This document shows, piece by piece, positions 43,470-55,931 of a stretch of DNA of 64,000 bases. Numbering within the stretch: position 1 is the first letter of the stretch; every line of letters begins with the position of its first letter. The position numbers and the translations under genes were made by a program. This DNA is from Ovis canadensis (lineage: Eukaryota; Chordata; Mammalia; Artiodactyla; Bovidae): contig NC_091250.1 in the NCBI RefSeq assembly GCF_042477335.2, forward strand, positions 62,131,384 through 62,195,383, read 5' to 3'. Below the pieces are notes generated by a model. That model searched no databases, was not told the DNA's origin, and was given only the letters and a program-made list of their open reading frames with translations.

Positions 43470-44240
43470 ACTGTCACAGTCCTTTTCACTCATCTCACTC
43501 ATTGGGACGCAATCAAATGGCCTCATTCTTTTGCAGGTTGAAGATAAATTTCTGCCCCATTACTTCACGTCTCTCCATCTCCACTGCTCTGTCCTGGGCC
43601 ACGTGACCCTTAACTGAAATCCCTACCTTCCCTTTGACTTCTCCCATCTCTTTTCCATATAAAAAGGAAAGGGTGGTTTTCCTTTTGTCTGGAAAAGTGG
43701 TGGTTTCAAAACATAGAGGTGGATACTATTATCTACCTAAAACTCTCCAGCCCGATCAAGAATGGATAGACTCCAACTCTCCCTGGCTTCATCTTACCTC
43801 TTTCCCACCCACTCCCTGACTCTGTGTGAACCAGATGCACTTTCTTCTCCTCCTGTGCCATGCTCCCGGCCCACTCTCTTCCGCAGCACCTTTGCCCACA
43901 TTGTTCTCTCTGCCCGGGCTGTTCTTTCTGCCTGTTATCTTACCCTTACTAATCCCCACCCACTGATGCCACCTTCACAGAGAAATCTCCCCTGGACAGA
44001 GACTAAAATTTCCCTGTTGGGTGTTTGTACAGCCCACAGGTCTCATCTTTCACTTACTACACACTTACTGTGGTTTGTGATGTTACATTTGTGTGGTTAC
44101 TGGATCATCATGGATCTCCCCACTAGACTGATGGTCCACAAAGTCCAAGGTAATGTCTTTTTTGCACATCGCTATAGTAACTCCTCAATCCTCAATCAAA
44201 GGATCCGGCACTGTTCCTCATAGAGCCTCAAGAAGTAATA
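43470..44240. mobile_element. L2 LINE relic (best from 43830)
   Basis: CACATTGTTCTCTCTGCCCG, CACCTTCACAGAGAAATCTCC and ACTAGACTGATGGTCCACAA are L2-like. 43211-43469 holds nothing recognised. Confidence 0.5.
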
Positions 44241-46185
44241 ATTATCTCTTACTAGAGTTTCCTTTTGCAGAAGAGGAAGGTAAATCGCAAAGAGATTAGA
44301 AATACAGTATTCAGACCCAGGTAACGTTGGTGCCAAGACCTACCCTCATTTCATTCCACAACTACAGTGAAAATACCACCTAACAATTCTCTGAGTCTGC
44401 TGAGAGCAGGGACCAGCAACTGACTAACTCCCATCTCTTCTGCTCCTCGGCACAGTTGGGAGGGGCTGTGGGTCGTTAAGGGCAGGACTCTAAGAATGGA
44501 ATTTCATGGAGGATCACAGTCACTAAGTGAGATACTCAGCAAGAAGGCAGAATAATCTTATAATTTTCCCACCCTTCCTTAGGATCTCCCAGGACCACTC
44601 AGAGCAGGACATCCAGAGATTAGCACGCCAGGAACCCTGCACGTGTCTTTACTGTGTCACCTCCATGATCTGGCCTCAGTCAGACTCCACCCTTGACCTT
44701 CATGATCTGAATTTCCATGTCCTCATTCATGAAGTGCTGGTTATCATGGGAACCTCACAGGGTCATGAGACCATCCCATGGGATGGGGTATGTGTATGAA
44801 AGTTCTGTCTAAACTCTGGAGAGGTTGTGTGAGTGATCAAAACACCATTACTGAGCATGAACGCTCCCTTAGGTGCTTCATTCTCCCATTTCTGTTCCTC
44901 ACACACCATGTGAGGTGGCTTCTCTCATTCCATTTTACCCATGAGGGAACTCGGAGTCCTAGGGATTAGATCTGCTGCTCCTCCTTGGAGTGTCCCCCAG
45001 TTACGTGCCCGAGCTCTCTCGCAGAGGCACCTGCACGCCATTCTCCTAGCTGCCACCCCCCGAGCATCTATCACTTTACCTGCCATCCTAGTCCCACTGT
45101 GGACATGTGCTACCCGTGCAGCCACTGGAATCCCACCGTGAGGACACCACTGGTTATGGAAAGGACAGTGTTTCCATTTGACCCAGCAGTGGCCAGTGCT
45201 TGGGCCAAGGTGGGAAGCCAACACCCAAATGGCTCTGTTTGGATCAGAACTTCAGAAAACCTCCTATGAAAACTGTTCATCCCCTCCAGTCCTCGAATCC
45301 CGTCCAACGGCTGCCCTGACCCTCCATCTCTGTGTCTCCCACTCTCCTCCTGTGCTCCCCCACCCAAAGGGCTATCCCTTCCCGGAGATAAAAGATCATG
45401 GCCCCCAGAGACCTTAGTGGCTGCAAAGAGCTGAATGCGCCTCCCTGAGGTGGTGGAGGTCTGTGACCAACCTCTGTCAGCTGAATGTCCTGCTCCCTTA
45501 TTGTCATTATTCTGGAAGATGTTCCAGTTATGCCAGCTGCTGCACACCATTAGGTCACTAAAAACCCAAGGTTCACATGCCTCAGAGGTGTGGGGCCCCA
45601 GCAACACTGCTCTTCTGGGAACCTCTTAGAGAGTTGTGCCTGCTGGTATCTCCTCCACCCACGTGTTCACTTGCTATTTGGGGATTGTAACAACTACTGA
45701 ATCCATTAAATGGCCCCAAAGTGAAAGCCATCAGAAGCACAAGTGGCTTGAAATGTTTAAGCACTGTAACACTGATCTGGCCTCATTACTGCCAAAAGTA
45801 GGGTCAGAACAGAACTCTTGATCTCAGCCCTCTTCATGGTCCAATACACTATTGGAGAAATGGCAGATTTAGGAATTAAAAAGTATCATTTCTATGCCTG
45901 TCAGTAATAAAAGCTTGGATTGGAAATTCAGTTATCTTAGAATGGTACTAGCGGTCACAGCATACTTACAGTACTTACACTTCCAGGCTCAAAGCTTACT
46001 CTGCGGTGATGTAATTTGCCTTCCTTCTGGCTCCCCAGATGAGGGTGGGTGTTCTGAGCTCCCTGAGGGCAGGGCCCTGTAGGACACATTTGCTGCAATT
46101 ATATCTCCAGCTGTTCCTGCAACATTAAGTGCACTGTAAGCATTCACTAAATGACTGCTGGGTAAGTGCATGAACAGATGGATTC
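44241..46185. other. Intergenic, nothing recognised except one MIR relic
   Basis: About 44880-44985 is MIR-like in reverse (CATTTTACCCATGAGGGAAC, GGAGTCCTAGGGATTAGA). A GC-richer part near 44985-45600 has open frames of up to 165 codons on opposite strands, but no domains. Confidence 0.45.
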
Positions 46186-46334
46186 AGTATCAGTTCAGTC
46201 ACTCAGTCGTCTGACTCTGCGACTGCATGGACTGCAGCACTCCAGGCTTCCCTGTCCATCACCAGCTCCTGGAGCTTTCTCAAACGCATGTCCATCGAGT
46301 CAGTGATACCATCCAACCGTCTCATCTTCTGTTG
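46186..46334 (-). mobile_element. BovB 3'-end fragment, antisense arm of an inverted pair
   Basis: GTATCAGTTCAGTCACTCAG to ATCCAACCGTCTCATCTTCTG. Confidence 0.88.
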
Positions 46335-46349
46335 ATGTCATTTAAATGA

Positions 46350-46500
46350 CTCTGATGCTGGGAAAGATTGAGAGTAGGAGGAGAAAGGGCGACAGAGGAT
46401 GAGATGACTGGATGGCATCACTGACTCAATGGACATAAGTTTGAGCAAACTCCAGGAGACTGTGAAGGACAGGGAAGCCTGGCATGCTGTGAGTGAACAA
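46350..46500 (+). mobile_element. BovB 3'-end fragment, sense arm of an inverted pair
   Basis: CTCTGATGCTGGGAAAGATT to AGGGAAGCCTGGCATGCTGT. Confidence 0.88.
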
Positions 46501-47164
46501 AAACAACAACGACAACAAATGTTATTTGACCATTCTTACAGAAAGAAGAAAATTTTGGAGTCTGAAGCTGTGAGATCTTCCAGACTAGACGGCATCATCT
46601 TCTTACTTTTTTTGTGATATAACTGTTTTGACAACTCAAGTCTCTTGAATGAAGGGTTCTTTCCAAACCCTTAATAATATAGCAGCAACAACAAAAGCTA
46701 TATAATCGCTAACAGAGATTGACTTCTGTTTCATGAGCTTTATAAACCTTGACTCATGTAATCCTCACATTAACCCCTGAGGGAAGAACTACTATGAGCC
46801 ACGTTTTCCAGAGAGGCTGAGCAACTTCCCCCAAGACCAGAACAGAAAAGGAATGCTTTCCACTAAAGTTGTACCTTACCTTCTTTGGCTCAAAAATCCT
46901 CCTTTAGAAATCTGAGGTTACGAGTTTCCACGTAAGGGAAAAACGTGCACTCCTCAAAACACACCGTGGTGCAGTTTCAAAAAGTGTAGGAACCTGCCAA
47001 AATCTACTCATAAACTGTAGGTTAATAACCAGTGTGACAATATCCTGAGGCTCTGGAATCAGACACTCCCTGTTTCTTTCTCTTTTTAAAAAGTATTCAT
47101 TGTTAATTGAGAACTAATACTGGAATATATGTTCTTCAGTGAAAATCCAAATAACAGAATGTGT
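46501..47164. other. Intergenic with one MIR relic
   Basis: About 46690-46850 resembles reversed MIR (ATGTAATCCTCACATTAACC, GAGAGGCTGAGCAACTTCCC). Nothing else is recognised. Confidence 0.5.
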
Positions 47165-47360
47165 GGTTAATTGCTCCGCCTTGTCTGACTTTGCAACCCC
47201 TTGGACTATGGTCCGCCAAGCTCCTCTGTATATAGGGATTCTCCAGGCGAGACACTGGAGTCGGTTGCCATTCCCTCCTCCAGGGGATCTTCCCAACCCA
47301 GGAATTGAACTCAGGTCTCCTGCATTGCAGGTGGATTCCAGCTGAGCCACAAGGGAAGCC
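47165..47360 (-). mobile_element. Bov-tA SINE, antisense
   Basis: GTTAATTGCTCCGCCTTGTC to CTGAGCCACAAGGGAAGCCC. Confidence 0.88.
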
Positions 47361-48070
47361 CAAGAATAATTTAAACTACAAGTCAGCCATCAGAGGTAAT
47401 ATCTAAATTTCCTTTGACCAGTTAATTCCAGGTCCCTTCTTAGAAGTAACCATTGCTACCAGTTCACTTTATATCCACTTTCTATACCTATCTATGTATC
47501 CATGGAAATTACTTGGTATGGCTGTATGTTATCTCAGAATCTACAAGAGCTATGTTGTATTGCATTTTTTCCCCCTGCAACTCGCCTTTTTTTCTCACTT
47601 AAGAATCATCTTGGAGGTTTTTCAGCCTATATAGATTGGCTGCTGTATCTTTTTAAGCTACTGTGTAGTACTCCACAGTGTGGATACAGCACACTATTAC
47701 CATTTTCTTACTAAGTGACTTTAGATTGTTTCTAGATTTTTGCTCTTACAAAGTTGCAGTGAATACATTTACAAATACTTCTTAAGCATGTAAACAGGTG
47801 TTTGTCTTGAAGAATACCAAAATTCTGGGATTAGTGGGTCATAGATTATGTGCATTTATAAATATAAAAAAATACCACCACATTTCCCTGGAAAGTGACA
47901 GTGCTAATTTGAACCCCTCCAAAAAACGTACACAATCCATTATTTATTTACATTCAATCATTACCTTTACCAGTCATTTCAGTTTTCCCTAATGTGAGAG
48001 GTGAACAAAGGTATCTTGTTTTATTTTGCAGTTTTGATTACTAGTGATGTCAAACATCTTTTTGTATTCT

Positions 48071-48168
48071 GGAGTTGGTGATGGACAGGGAGGCCTGGTG
48101 TGCTGTGATTCGTGGGGTCACAAAGAGTCGGACACGACTGAGCGACTGAACTGAAGTGAACTGAACTG
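48071..48168 (+). mobile_element. BovB terminal fragment fused to the next BovB
   Basis: About 100 bases from GAGTTGGTGATGGACAGGGA to the CTGAAGTGAACTGAACTGAA end, directly followed by internal BovB sequence. Confidence 0.85.
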
Positions 48169-49332
48169 AATCTGGTTTTAGAAAAGGCAGGGGAACCAGA
48201 GATCAAATTGCCAACATCTGCTGGATCATCAAAAAAGCAAGAGAGTTCCAGAAAAACATCTACTTTTGCTTTATTGACTATGCCAAAGACTTTGACTGTG
48301 TGGATCACAATAAACTGTGGAAAATTCTGAAAGAGATGAGAATACCAGACTACCTGACTTGCCTCCTGAGAAACCTGTATGCAGGTCAGGAAGCAACAGT
48401 TAGAACTGGACATGGAACAACAGACTGGTTCCAAATAGGAAAAGGAGTACGTCGAGGCTGTATATTGTCACCCTGCTTATTTAACTTCTATGCAGAGTAC
48501 ATCATGAGAAACGCTGGACTGGAAGAAGCACAAGCTGGAATCAAGATTGCTGGGAGAAATATCAATAACTTCAGCTATGCAGATGACACCACCCTTATGG
48601 CAGAAAGTGAAGAGGAACTAAAAGCCTCTTGATGAAAGTGAAAGAGGAGAGTGAAAAAGTTGGCTTAAAGCTTCAGAAAACGAAGATCATGGCATCTGGT
48701 CCTATCATTTCATGGCAAATAGGAAACAGTGTCAGACTTTATTTTGGGGGGCTCCCAAATCACTACAGATGGTGACTGCAGCCATGAAATTGAAAGACGC
48801 TTACTCCTTGGAAGGAAAGTTATGAACAACCTAGATAGTATATTCAAAAGCAGAGATATTACTTTGCCAACAAAGGTCTGTCTAGTCAAGGCTGTGGTTT
48901 TTCCAGTGGTCATGTATGGATGTGAGAGTTGGACTATGAAGAAAGCTGAGTGCTGAAGAATAGATGCTTTTGAACTGTGGTGTTGGAGAAGACTCTTGAG
49001 AGTCCCTTGGACTGCAAGGAGATCCAACCAGTCCATTCTAAAGGAGATCAGTCCTGGGTATTCATTGGAAGGACTGATGCTGAAGCTGAAACTCCAATAC
49101 TTTGGCCACATCATGTGAAGAGTTGACTCATTGGAAAAGACTCTGATGCTGGGAGGGATTGGGGGCAGGAGGAGAAAGGGATGACAGAGGAAGAGATGGC
49201 TGGATGGCATCACTGACTCGATGGACTTGAGTCTGAGTGAACTCTGAGAGTTGGTGATGGACAGGGAGGCCTGGTGTGCTGCGATTCATGGGGTCGCAAA
49301 GAGTCGGACACGACTGAACGACTGAACTGAAT
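48169..49332 (+). mobile_element. BovB, longest copy in the window, with reverse-transcriptase domain
   Basis: 5'-truncated. It encodes the RT palm in pieces: AFIDYAKDFDCVDHNKLW-like sequence before 48300, then an open frame at 48300-48632 with GVRRGCILSPCLFN and [12 protein letters not shown] (catalytic Asp-Asp). A TGA at 48630 and later stops break it. The tail is ACTGAACGACTGAACTGAA. Confidence 0.93.
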
Positions 49333-49494
49333 CATTTGTATTTTTTTTCTCTTGTGAATTACCTGCTCATTTTTCTATGCATTTTCTTCTTGCCATTGAT
49401 TTATGAGCTCTCTCTTATATTCTGATACTAAACATTTGTTAACCATGTTATAAGTATTTTCTCCCCATCTATTTATTGTGATTTTAATTTACAT

Positions 49495-49715
49495 ACCTGG
49501 CTTAAAATCCTGGCACTAACATTGACTTCTGGATGACTTGAAAAAAATACTTACCTCTCTGAGCCTGCAAGTCCTTACCTGTGAAATGAAAGTGCCATTC
49601 ACCTTTAGGGCTGTTGTCAGGATTAATTGAGATAATGACTGAAAATGCTTGATTCAGTCCCTGGCATGCAATAAGTGCTCAAATAAGTGCTTACGTAAAT
49701 ATTATGAATATTCGT
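49495..49715 (+). mobile_element. MIR SINE
   Basis: GGCTTAAAATCCTGGCACTA, GAGCCTGCAAGTCCTTACCT, GGGCTGTTGTCAGGATTAAT and GTCCCTGGCATGCAATAAGT. 49716-50681 holds nothing recognised. Confidence 0.8.
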
Positions 49716-50694
49716 TGCTAATATTTAAAAGATTCTTCGATGAATGAGCAAAAGTAATGCCTACCTTCAAACTTTTACCTGATGGTTTTAAGGTTTTGTC
49801 CTGTTTTCTACAGGAAAACAAAAATGAAAGTCTGAAAGATCTTTTAGGATGAATGGTGCAAAAGCATCACATCAGATTTTTGTTTGTAACTTCTATAATA
49901 GGTCTGTTTTATTTTCACGTCCAGCCAGTGTTATAGAAATCAAACTGTTATCACAGCAAGGGAAAGCCTGAACAGAAGTAAAATTGTTTTTATTGAAAAC
50001 ACTGTTGAAAGCAAATGTATAAAGACATTTTTCACAACAGCTCAAAAAGAGGCAGAGACATCCTGTCTTCTTGCCGCTGTAACACCTGCAACATCACTGT
50101 TCTTAAAACTATTCATTTGTTCCTATCGGTCAAACAGCTTCTCCTGAATCTGAATGATCATAAGACTATCTGTATAGCATTACTGTACAGGTCACAGACC
50201 AGCTCATGAATTTGATTCCACACATCCTCTGTCCCAGCTCCTCCACACGCTTCTAGAATAGGTAGGACAGGAAGAGCTATTTCCTCCAAACTTCCAAATA
50301 AACAGAAGTTCCGAGGGCAAAGACATCTCTGACTTTCCCAATGTGACTCGGAGTCCACTTCTAGGCACCTGTATCCCTCTGTCAAACCATGTTCAAGTCA
50401 AGTATATAAGTCTTTTCTCCAGTAAATGAGCTCTAATGTGTTTCTTATGAGCAGAAATTCTACCTTTGGTCTGTGCATCTTTAATACCTACCTAGCATGA
50501 ATGCATACATAGATGGATACATGTATGTCAGACATGCTAAAAAGTGGTACCCAGGTCTCCATAAACCATATGGAGCACTTTTCTAGATGTATTAGCAAAA
50601 ATTTTTAATGTCTGAACTGATCATATAGTATAAAAGGCTTTGGGGGATGTGTGTATAGAGTTTTCTGAAGTTTAGAATATGTATAGATTCATAT

Positions 50695-50879
50695 GGACTT
50701 CCCAGGTAGCTCAGTGGTAAAGAATCTGCCAGTAATTCAGGAAAACACAGGCTTGATCCCTGGGTCAGAAAGATCCAATGGAGAAGGAAATGGTAGCCCA
50801 CTTCAGTATTCTTGTCTCCGAAATCCCACGGACACGGGGGCCTGGTACGCTACAGTCCATAGGGCTGCAAAGAGTCAGA
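50695..50879 (+). mobile_element. Bov-tA SINE with target-site duplication
   Basis: TATAGATTCATAT at 50682-50694 and 50880-50892 encloses a head (GGACTTCCCAGGTAGCTCAG) and body ending GCAAAGAGTCAGA. Confidence 0.94.
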
Positions 50880-51297
50880 TATAGATTCATATATTCACTG
50901 CCGCAATCAAGTGACAGAAGTATTCAACTGTCACTAAAAATTCCCTCTCATTGCCTTTTATAATCACCTCTTCCCTTCCCCAACCCCTGGCATCTACTGA
51001 GTCCAGTCTCCATAACTAACATTCTGTCTTTCATGAATGTCATATAAATGGAATCATACAGTATGAGCCTTTGATATTCTTTTCTTTCATTCAATGTACT
51101 GCATTGCGGGTTCATTCTTGTTATGTTTATCAATAATTTGTTCCTTTTTTTTGGACTGAGAAATACTCCTTTGAGCGGCTGAACCACAGAGACTTTATCT
51201 GTTCACCATTGGGCTGCTTCCAGTTTAGGACAACTATGAGCAGAGCTGCTGTGAACACTGAAGCCCAGGTTTTTGTGTAAACCTAAGTTTTCATTTC

Positions 51298-51572
51298 GGA
51301 GAAGGCAATGGCACCCCACTCCAGTACTCTTGCCTGGAGATTCCCATGGACGGAGGAGCCTTGTAAGCTGCAGTCCATGGGGTCGCTAAAAGTCGGACAC
51401 GCCTGAGCGACTTCACTTTCACTTTTCACTTTCCTGCATTGGAGAAGGAAATGGCAAGCCACTCCAGTACTCTTGCCTGGAGAATCCCAGGGACAGAGGA
51501 GCCTGGTGGGCTGCCATCCATGGGGTCGCACAGAGTCAGACACGACTGACGTGACTCAGCAGCAGCAGCAGC
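51298..51572 (+). mobile_element. Bov-A2 SINE with target-site duplication
   Basis: AAGTTTTCATTTC at 51285-51297 and 51573-51585. Two Bov-A units, (CAG)n tail. Confidence 0.95.
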
Positions 51573-52654
51573 AAGTTTTCATTTCTCTAGGGCAAATTCC
51601 CAGGAATGATGCTGCTGAGTCTTATGGTAAGTGTATATTTAACTTTAAAAAAAATTACTGGTGGAATAAGATGGCAGAGGAGTAGGTGGACCTGGAGTAC
51701 ATCTCTCTCCATGGATACATCAGGAATATAGCTTCAGACACAGAAGTGCATGCAGAACCCCAGCTGAGAGCAGACAGGAGTATCTGCCCAGCATAGAAGA
51801 ATATATAGACCCATGCAAAGCTCAGTAGGATGAAGGAAGTAGGGGGAAAAACAAAAGTGTTAGTAGGACTGGAGGTGGGGGAACCGAGGCAGGAGTCCAA
51901 TCCCCACATCAGAGCAATTGTCTGAGTCAGAGGAAAAACATTCAAGGTTGAGAGTGAAACAGCTGATCTGTCGCAGCCTAAATGGAATAAGAATCAGACA
52001 GTCCTTGCCGCAGCGTCCCTGCGGACAGGGAAGCAGATCCCCTGGAAGATGCAATGACTGGGAGCTGGAGTTTAGGGATTGTGAAGCAATCCCAGGGTGA
52101 GGGCTGCTGTTGACTGTGGAGAGACTGATCAGGGGGATGTGAGGGAGGAGACTGTGGTAGGAAATATCTGTAGAGGAAAGCCAGGTGGCAATGAAAGCAA
52201 GATGATACTGCTGAGTTGCATGTAGTGGGTGGAGCCATTACCACAGCCTCTCGTCCCCCACACGGCAGCATTGGCAGCTGACCAATAGAGAGGCTGGCCC
52301 ATCAAACCCCTGACGCACTGAACTACAGAGTAGGACCCCAGCCAGGGGTGCCCCTCTATGTGCCTGACACGCAGAAAAACAGAGAAGGACCCCAGGCAAG
52401 GGAGCCGTCTAAGTGCCTGTATGGGTGGAGCTATGGAGAAAGACTGGCGAAAGAGACCTTCTGATTGCCAGCTACATAAGGTTTGAAAAAAGACTCTGAT
52501 AGGGCCATAACTTCTGTAGTGGAGGCAGTCCATGTCCCTGCACACTTGGCACTGCCAGGGTCCCTGCAAGCCAAGCAGCTGTGTCTCCTTCATGCTCAGC
52601 TCTCACTGGGGCAGAGCTGTCAGAGGCAAAAAACGTCTTGCATCTATGCTTGCA

Positions 52655-52790
52655 AGGTTGCTTCTATAGTGTCCAACTCTTTGAGGCCCTGTAGACTGTG
52701 GCCTGTCAGGCTTCTCTGTCAGGAAGGGAGGTTCTCCAGGCAAGAATACTGGAGTGTAATGGCCATTAGTGGTTGCCATACTCTTCTAAA
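52655..52790 (-). mobile_element. Bov-A-like stretch within the L1 5' region
   Basis: GGCCTGTCAGGCTTCTCTGT, GTTCTCCAGGCAAGAATACT and GGAGTG match reversed Bov-A, with an extra 10-20 bases and divergence. Confidence 0.55.
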
Positions 52791-53472
52791 GCACTGTATT
52801 TCCTGCTACCCTAGCTGCCAGCTCCCCTGAGTACCTGGTGCCTCCAGAACCCCTGCAACCCAAGCAGCTGCACCACCTCCGTACCTGGCCCTCCCAGGGG
52901 CAAACCCAAGTTCTGCAGGGCAGCCTCAAGAGCAAACCCCAGTAGATGACCCACATGCAGAGGTGGAAATAAAACCACAATTGAAACCCAGGCACAGTGT
53001 GACTAAGGAAGAAGACCCAAAACCTTCGCACCAGCTGTACAAGCTGCAGATTAAATCCACATGATCAACTAGGCAAACTCTGTGTCTATGAAATATATAA
53101 AAGGACACTGAGAGCTCCCACAAAAGAAAATGCAATAGTCCTGATAGCTGTGGTCATTGGAGGCAAGAACACAGAACAGTAGGACCAGATGCAAATCTGA
53201 GCTGCCCCCATAGCAGGTACAGAGATCAACACAGTGTTGGAGGGCATCCTAGGGAAATGAGGTGGAATGTGACTCCCAGTGAGGGAGAGGATTTCTAGCA
53301 GTGACTCAAGAAAAACATTTATTACTTTCATGTTTTGACTTGTTCTGTCGACTCTTGGGATTTTTTTTCTTTTTTCTTTTCCTTTCCCCCCACCTCTGTT
53401 GTAATTGTAGATTTCACTGGCACTATGAAATCTACTTAAGCTTTTGAGTTTGGTTTTCTTTTTTTCCTCAGT

Positions 53473-55135
53473 CACATTTTTTATTGTTGCTATAAACTTC
53501 TGCCTCTATGTTGAACTTTTGCAGTTTTCCTTTCTCTCTCTCTCTCCCTTTTTTAAATTTTGTAAACCTATTATTATTCTCTCTACATTTATTCCTTCGC
53601 TTGCTTTTCCTACTGTTCTTTCCCCCTTGCAGTTAATCTTTAATGTATATAAATCTTTATCTACCTCTATTTAGCTTTGCATGTCTATTCTCTTTTCTTT
53701 CTTTCCTTTCCTCTCAACATATTTGTTAGTTTTATTTTCATTGCTTTATTCACTTGGCACCTTGCTTTAGTTTTGTTTTCCAGTTTGTGCTTTAGTTAGT
53801 TTTGTGCCGGTAGACATAATTTTTGGTTTCCTTTGTTCACTGGGTCAGTCTATTGTACTTTAATTTTGTTGGACTGCTTTAATTTTGCTTATGGACATGT
53901 ATGCATATGTGTGTATTTAGCCACACTGTCTATTGTTGTTATGAACCTCTGCCTCTACGTTGGGCTTTAGCAGTTCTGTGGCATTTTTCTTTTGTTTTTC
54001 CCTGTTTTTCTTTCTTCTTCTTTTTTCTTTTCTCTTTTTTATACTTTAATTTTTTAAAACCTACTGTATTTTTCTACTTTTATTCCTTTGTTTGCCTTTC
54101 CTACTGTTCTTTTCTCCTTGCAGTTAATCTTTAATGTATATAAATCTTCTTCATTTACCTCTATTTAACTTTGCATATCTGTTCTTTCTCTCTTTTCTTT
54201 ATTTTTTTAAAATTTTATTTTAAAAATTGATTCATTTATTTTAATTGAAAGCTGATTACTTTACAATATTGTAGTGGTTTTTGTCACACATTGACATGAA
54301 TCAGCCATGGATGTATATGTGCCTGCCATCCTGAACCCCCTTCCCACAGCCCTCCCATCCCATGCCTCAGGGTTGTCCCAGTGCACTGGCCTTGACTGCC
54401 CTGTTCCATGCATTGAACTTGGACTGCTGATCTATTCACATACAGTAATATACATGTTTCTATGCTATCCTCTCAAATCATCCCACCCTCACCTTCTCCC
54501 AAAAGTCCAAAAGTCTGTCCTTTATATTAATGTCTATTTTGCTGTCTTGCATATAGGGTCATCATTACCCTCTTTCTACATTCCATATATATGCGTTAAT
54601 ATACTGTATTGGAGTTTTTCTTTCTGGCTTATTTCACTCTGTCTAGTAGGCTCCAGTTTACCCACCTCACTAGAACTGATTCAAATGTGTTCTCTTTAAT
54701 AGCTGAGTAATATTCCATTGTGTATATGTACCACAGCTTGCTTATCCATTCATCTGCCAATGGATATCTAGGTTGCTTCTGTGTCCTAGCTATTGTAAAC
54801 GGTGCTGCGATGAACACTGGGATACAGGCGTCTCTTTCAATTCTGGTTTCCTCAGTGTGTATGCCCCACAGTGGGATTGCTGGGTCATTGCATGCCTATT
54901 CTTTCTCTCTTTTCTTTCTTTCCTTTCCTCTCAACATATTTGTCAGTTTTATTTTCATTGCTTTATTCCCCACTTGGCACCTTGCTTTAGTTTTGTTTTC
55001 CAGTTTGTGATTTAGTTACTTTTGTTCTTAATTGGTAAATATAATTTTTTTCTTTCCTTTGTTTGTTGGGTTGATCTACTGTACTTTATTTTTTTGGACT
55101 GTTTTCACTTTGCCCATGGGTGTATATTTATATAT
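53473..55135 (+). repeat. Tandem duplication in the L1 5' region
   Basis: Unit 1 spans about 53473-53921. Unit 2 begins at 53922 and resumes after a nested L1 piece at about 54918-55135. Shared blocks include TCTGCCTCTA, GCAGTTAATCTTTAATGTAT, CTCTCAACATATTTGT and CACTTGGCACCTTGCTTTAG. Confidence 0.85.
54201..54888 (-). mobile_element. 5'-truncated L1 inserted antisense inside the larger L1
   Basis: Begins with a T-rich tract (reversed poly(A)), runs through L1 3' UTR and the end of ORF2 in reverse (AGCTGAGTAATATTCCATTG, ATCCATTCATCTGCCAATGG) and stops at GTGGGATTGCTGGGTCAT. The flanks at 54172-54200 and 54889-54917 are 29 bases matching at 26 positions. Confidence 0.9.
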
Positions 55136-55344
55136 GTATATTCCATTATTTTAATTATTATTTGCCTGATTTTGTAACTGCCATTTGTCTGAGGTTCATC
55201 TTTGGTTTCTCATTTTTGGATATTTGTTTTAATCTCACTTAATGCCGTAACAAACCACTTGTGAAGTCTTCATTCCTGACCAGAGATCAAGCCTTTGGAG
55301 TGGGAGCACTGACTCCAAGGCTCTAGACTACCAGAGAACTAACC

Positions 55345-55560
55345 CTGAGTGAGTGAGTGAAGTCACTCAGTCGTGTCCGACACTTTGTGACCCCATGGAC
55401 AGTAGCCTACCAGGCTCCTCTTTCCATACGATTTTCCAGGCAAGAGTACGGGAGTGGGTTGCCATTTCCTTCTCCAGGAGATCTTCCCAACCCAGGGATC
55501 GAACCCAGGTCTCCCACATTGTAGGCAGATGCTTTACCATCTGAGCCACCAGGGAAGAGC
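55345..55560 (-). mobile_element. Bov-tA SINE, antisense, between the L1 5' region and ORF1
   Basis: GAAGTCACTCAGTCGTGTCC to ATCTGAGCCACCAGGGAAG. Confidence 0.93.
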
Positions 55561-55931
55561 CCTAGGGAGTATCAAATAGTGAGAATGCACACAAATGAAA
55601 CCACTTGAATACAAGACCCAGCATCATCCAACTACCAGTAGCACCCTGTGCAGGACACTTCATCTAAACAACAAACAAAACAAAAATACAAACCCACTCA
55701 TCAGCAGACAGGATTACCACCTCATTCAGCCTTGCCCATCAGGGGAAAAACAAACAAACAAATAAGAATTCACACAAACCTCGCCCTATACAAAGCTTAC
55801 ACAAACCACTGGACCAAGCTTAGGAGGACAGAAATCGAAAGGAAGAAAGAATTCAGCCCTGAAGCCTGGGAAAAGAAGGCCTCAAACACAATAGTTAAAA
55901 AAAAAAGAAAAGGCAGAGAAATACTACACAA

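Larger units (their letters stand above)
47400..49485 (-). mobile_element. Old L1 fragment, antisense, interrupted by BovB
   Basis: 47400-48070 (TACTGTGTAGTACTCCACAG, ATTCTGGGATTAGTGGGTCA) and 49333-49485 (CATTGATTTATGAGCTCTCT, TTTGTTAACCATGTTATAAG) are contiguous in an old L1 read in reverse. Confidence 0.7.

Noticed and set aside
43762..45607. Open frames of 150-165 codons in the 43.7-45.6 kb region
   Set aside because: They overlap on both strands, cover L2 relics or unannotated DNA, and show no domain, signal peptide or flanking splice sites.
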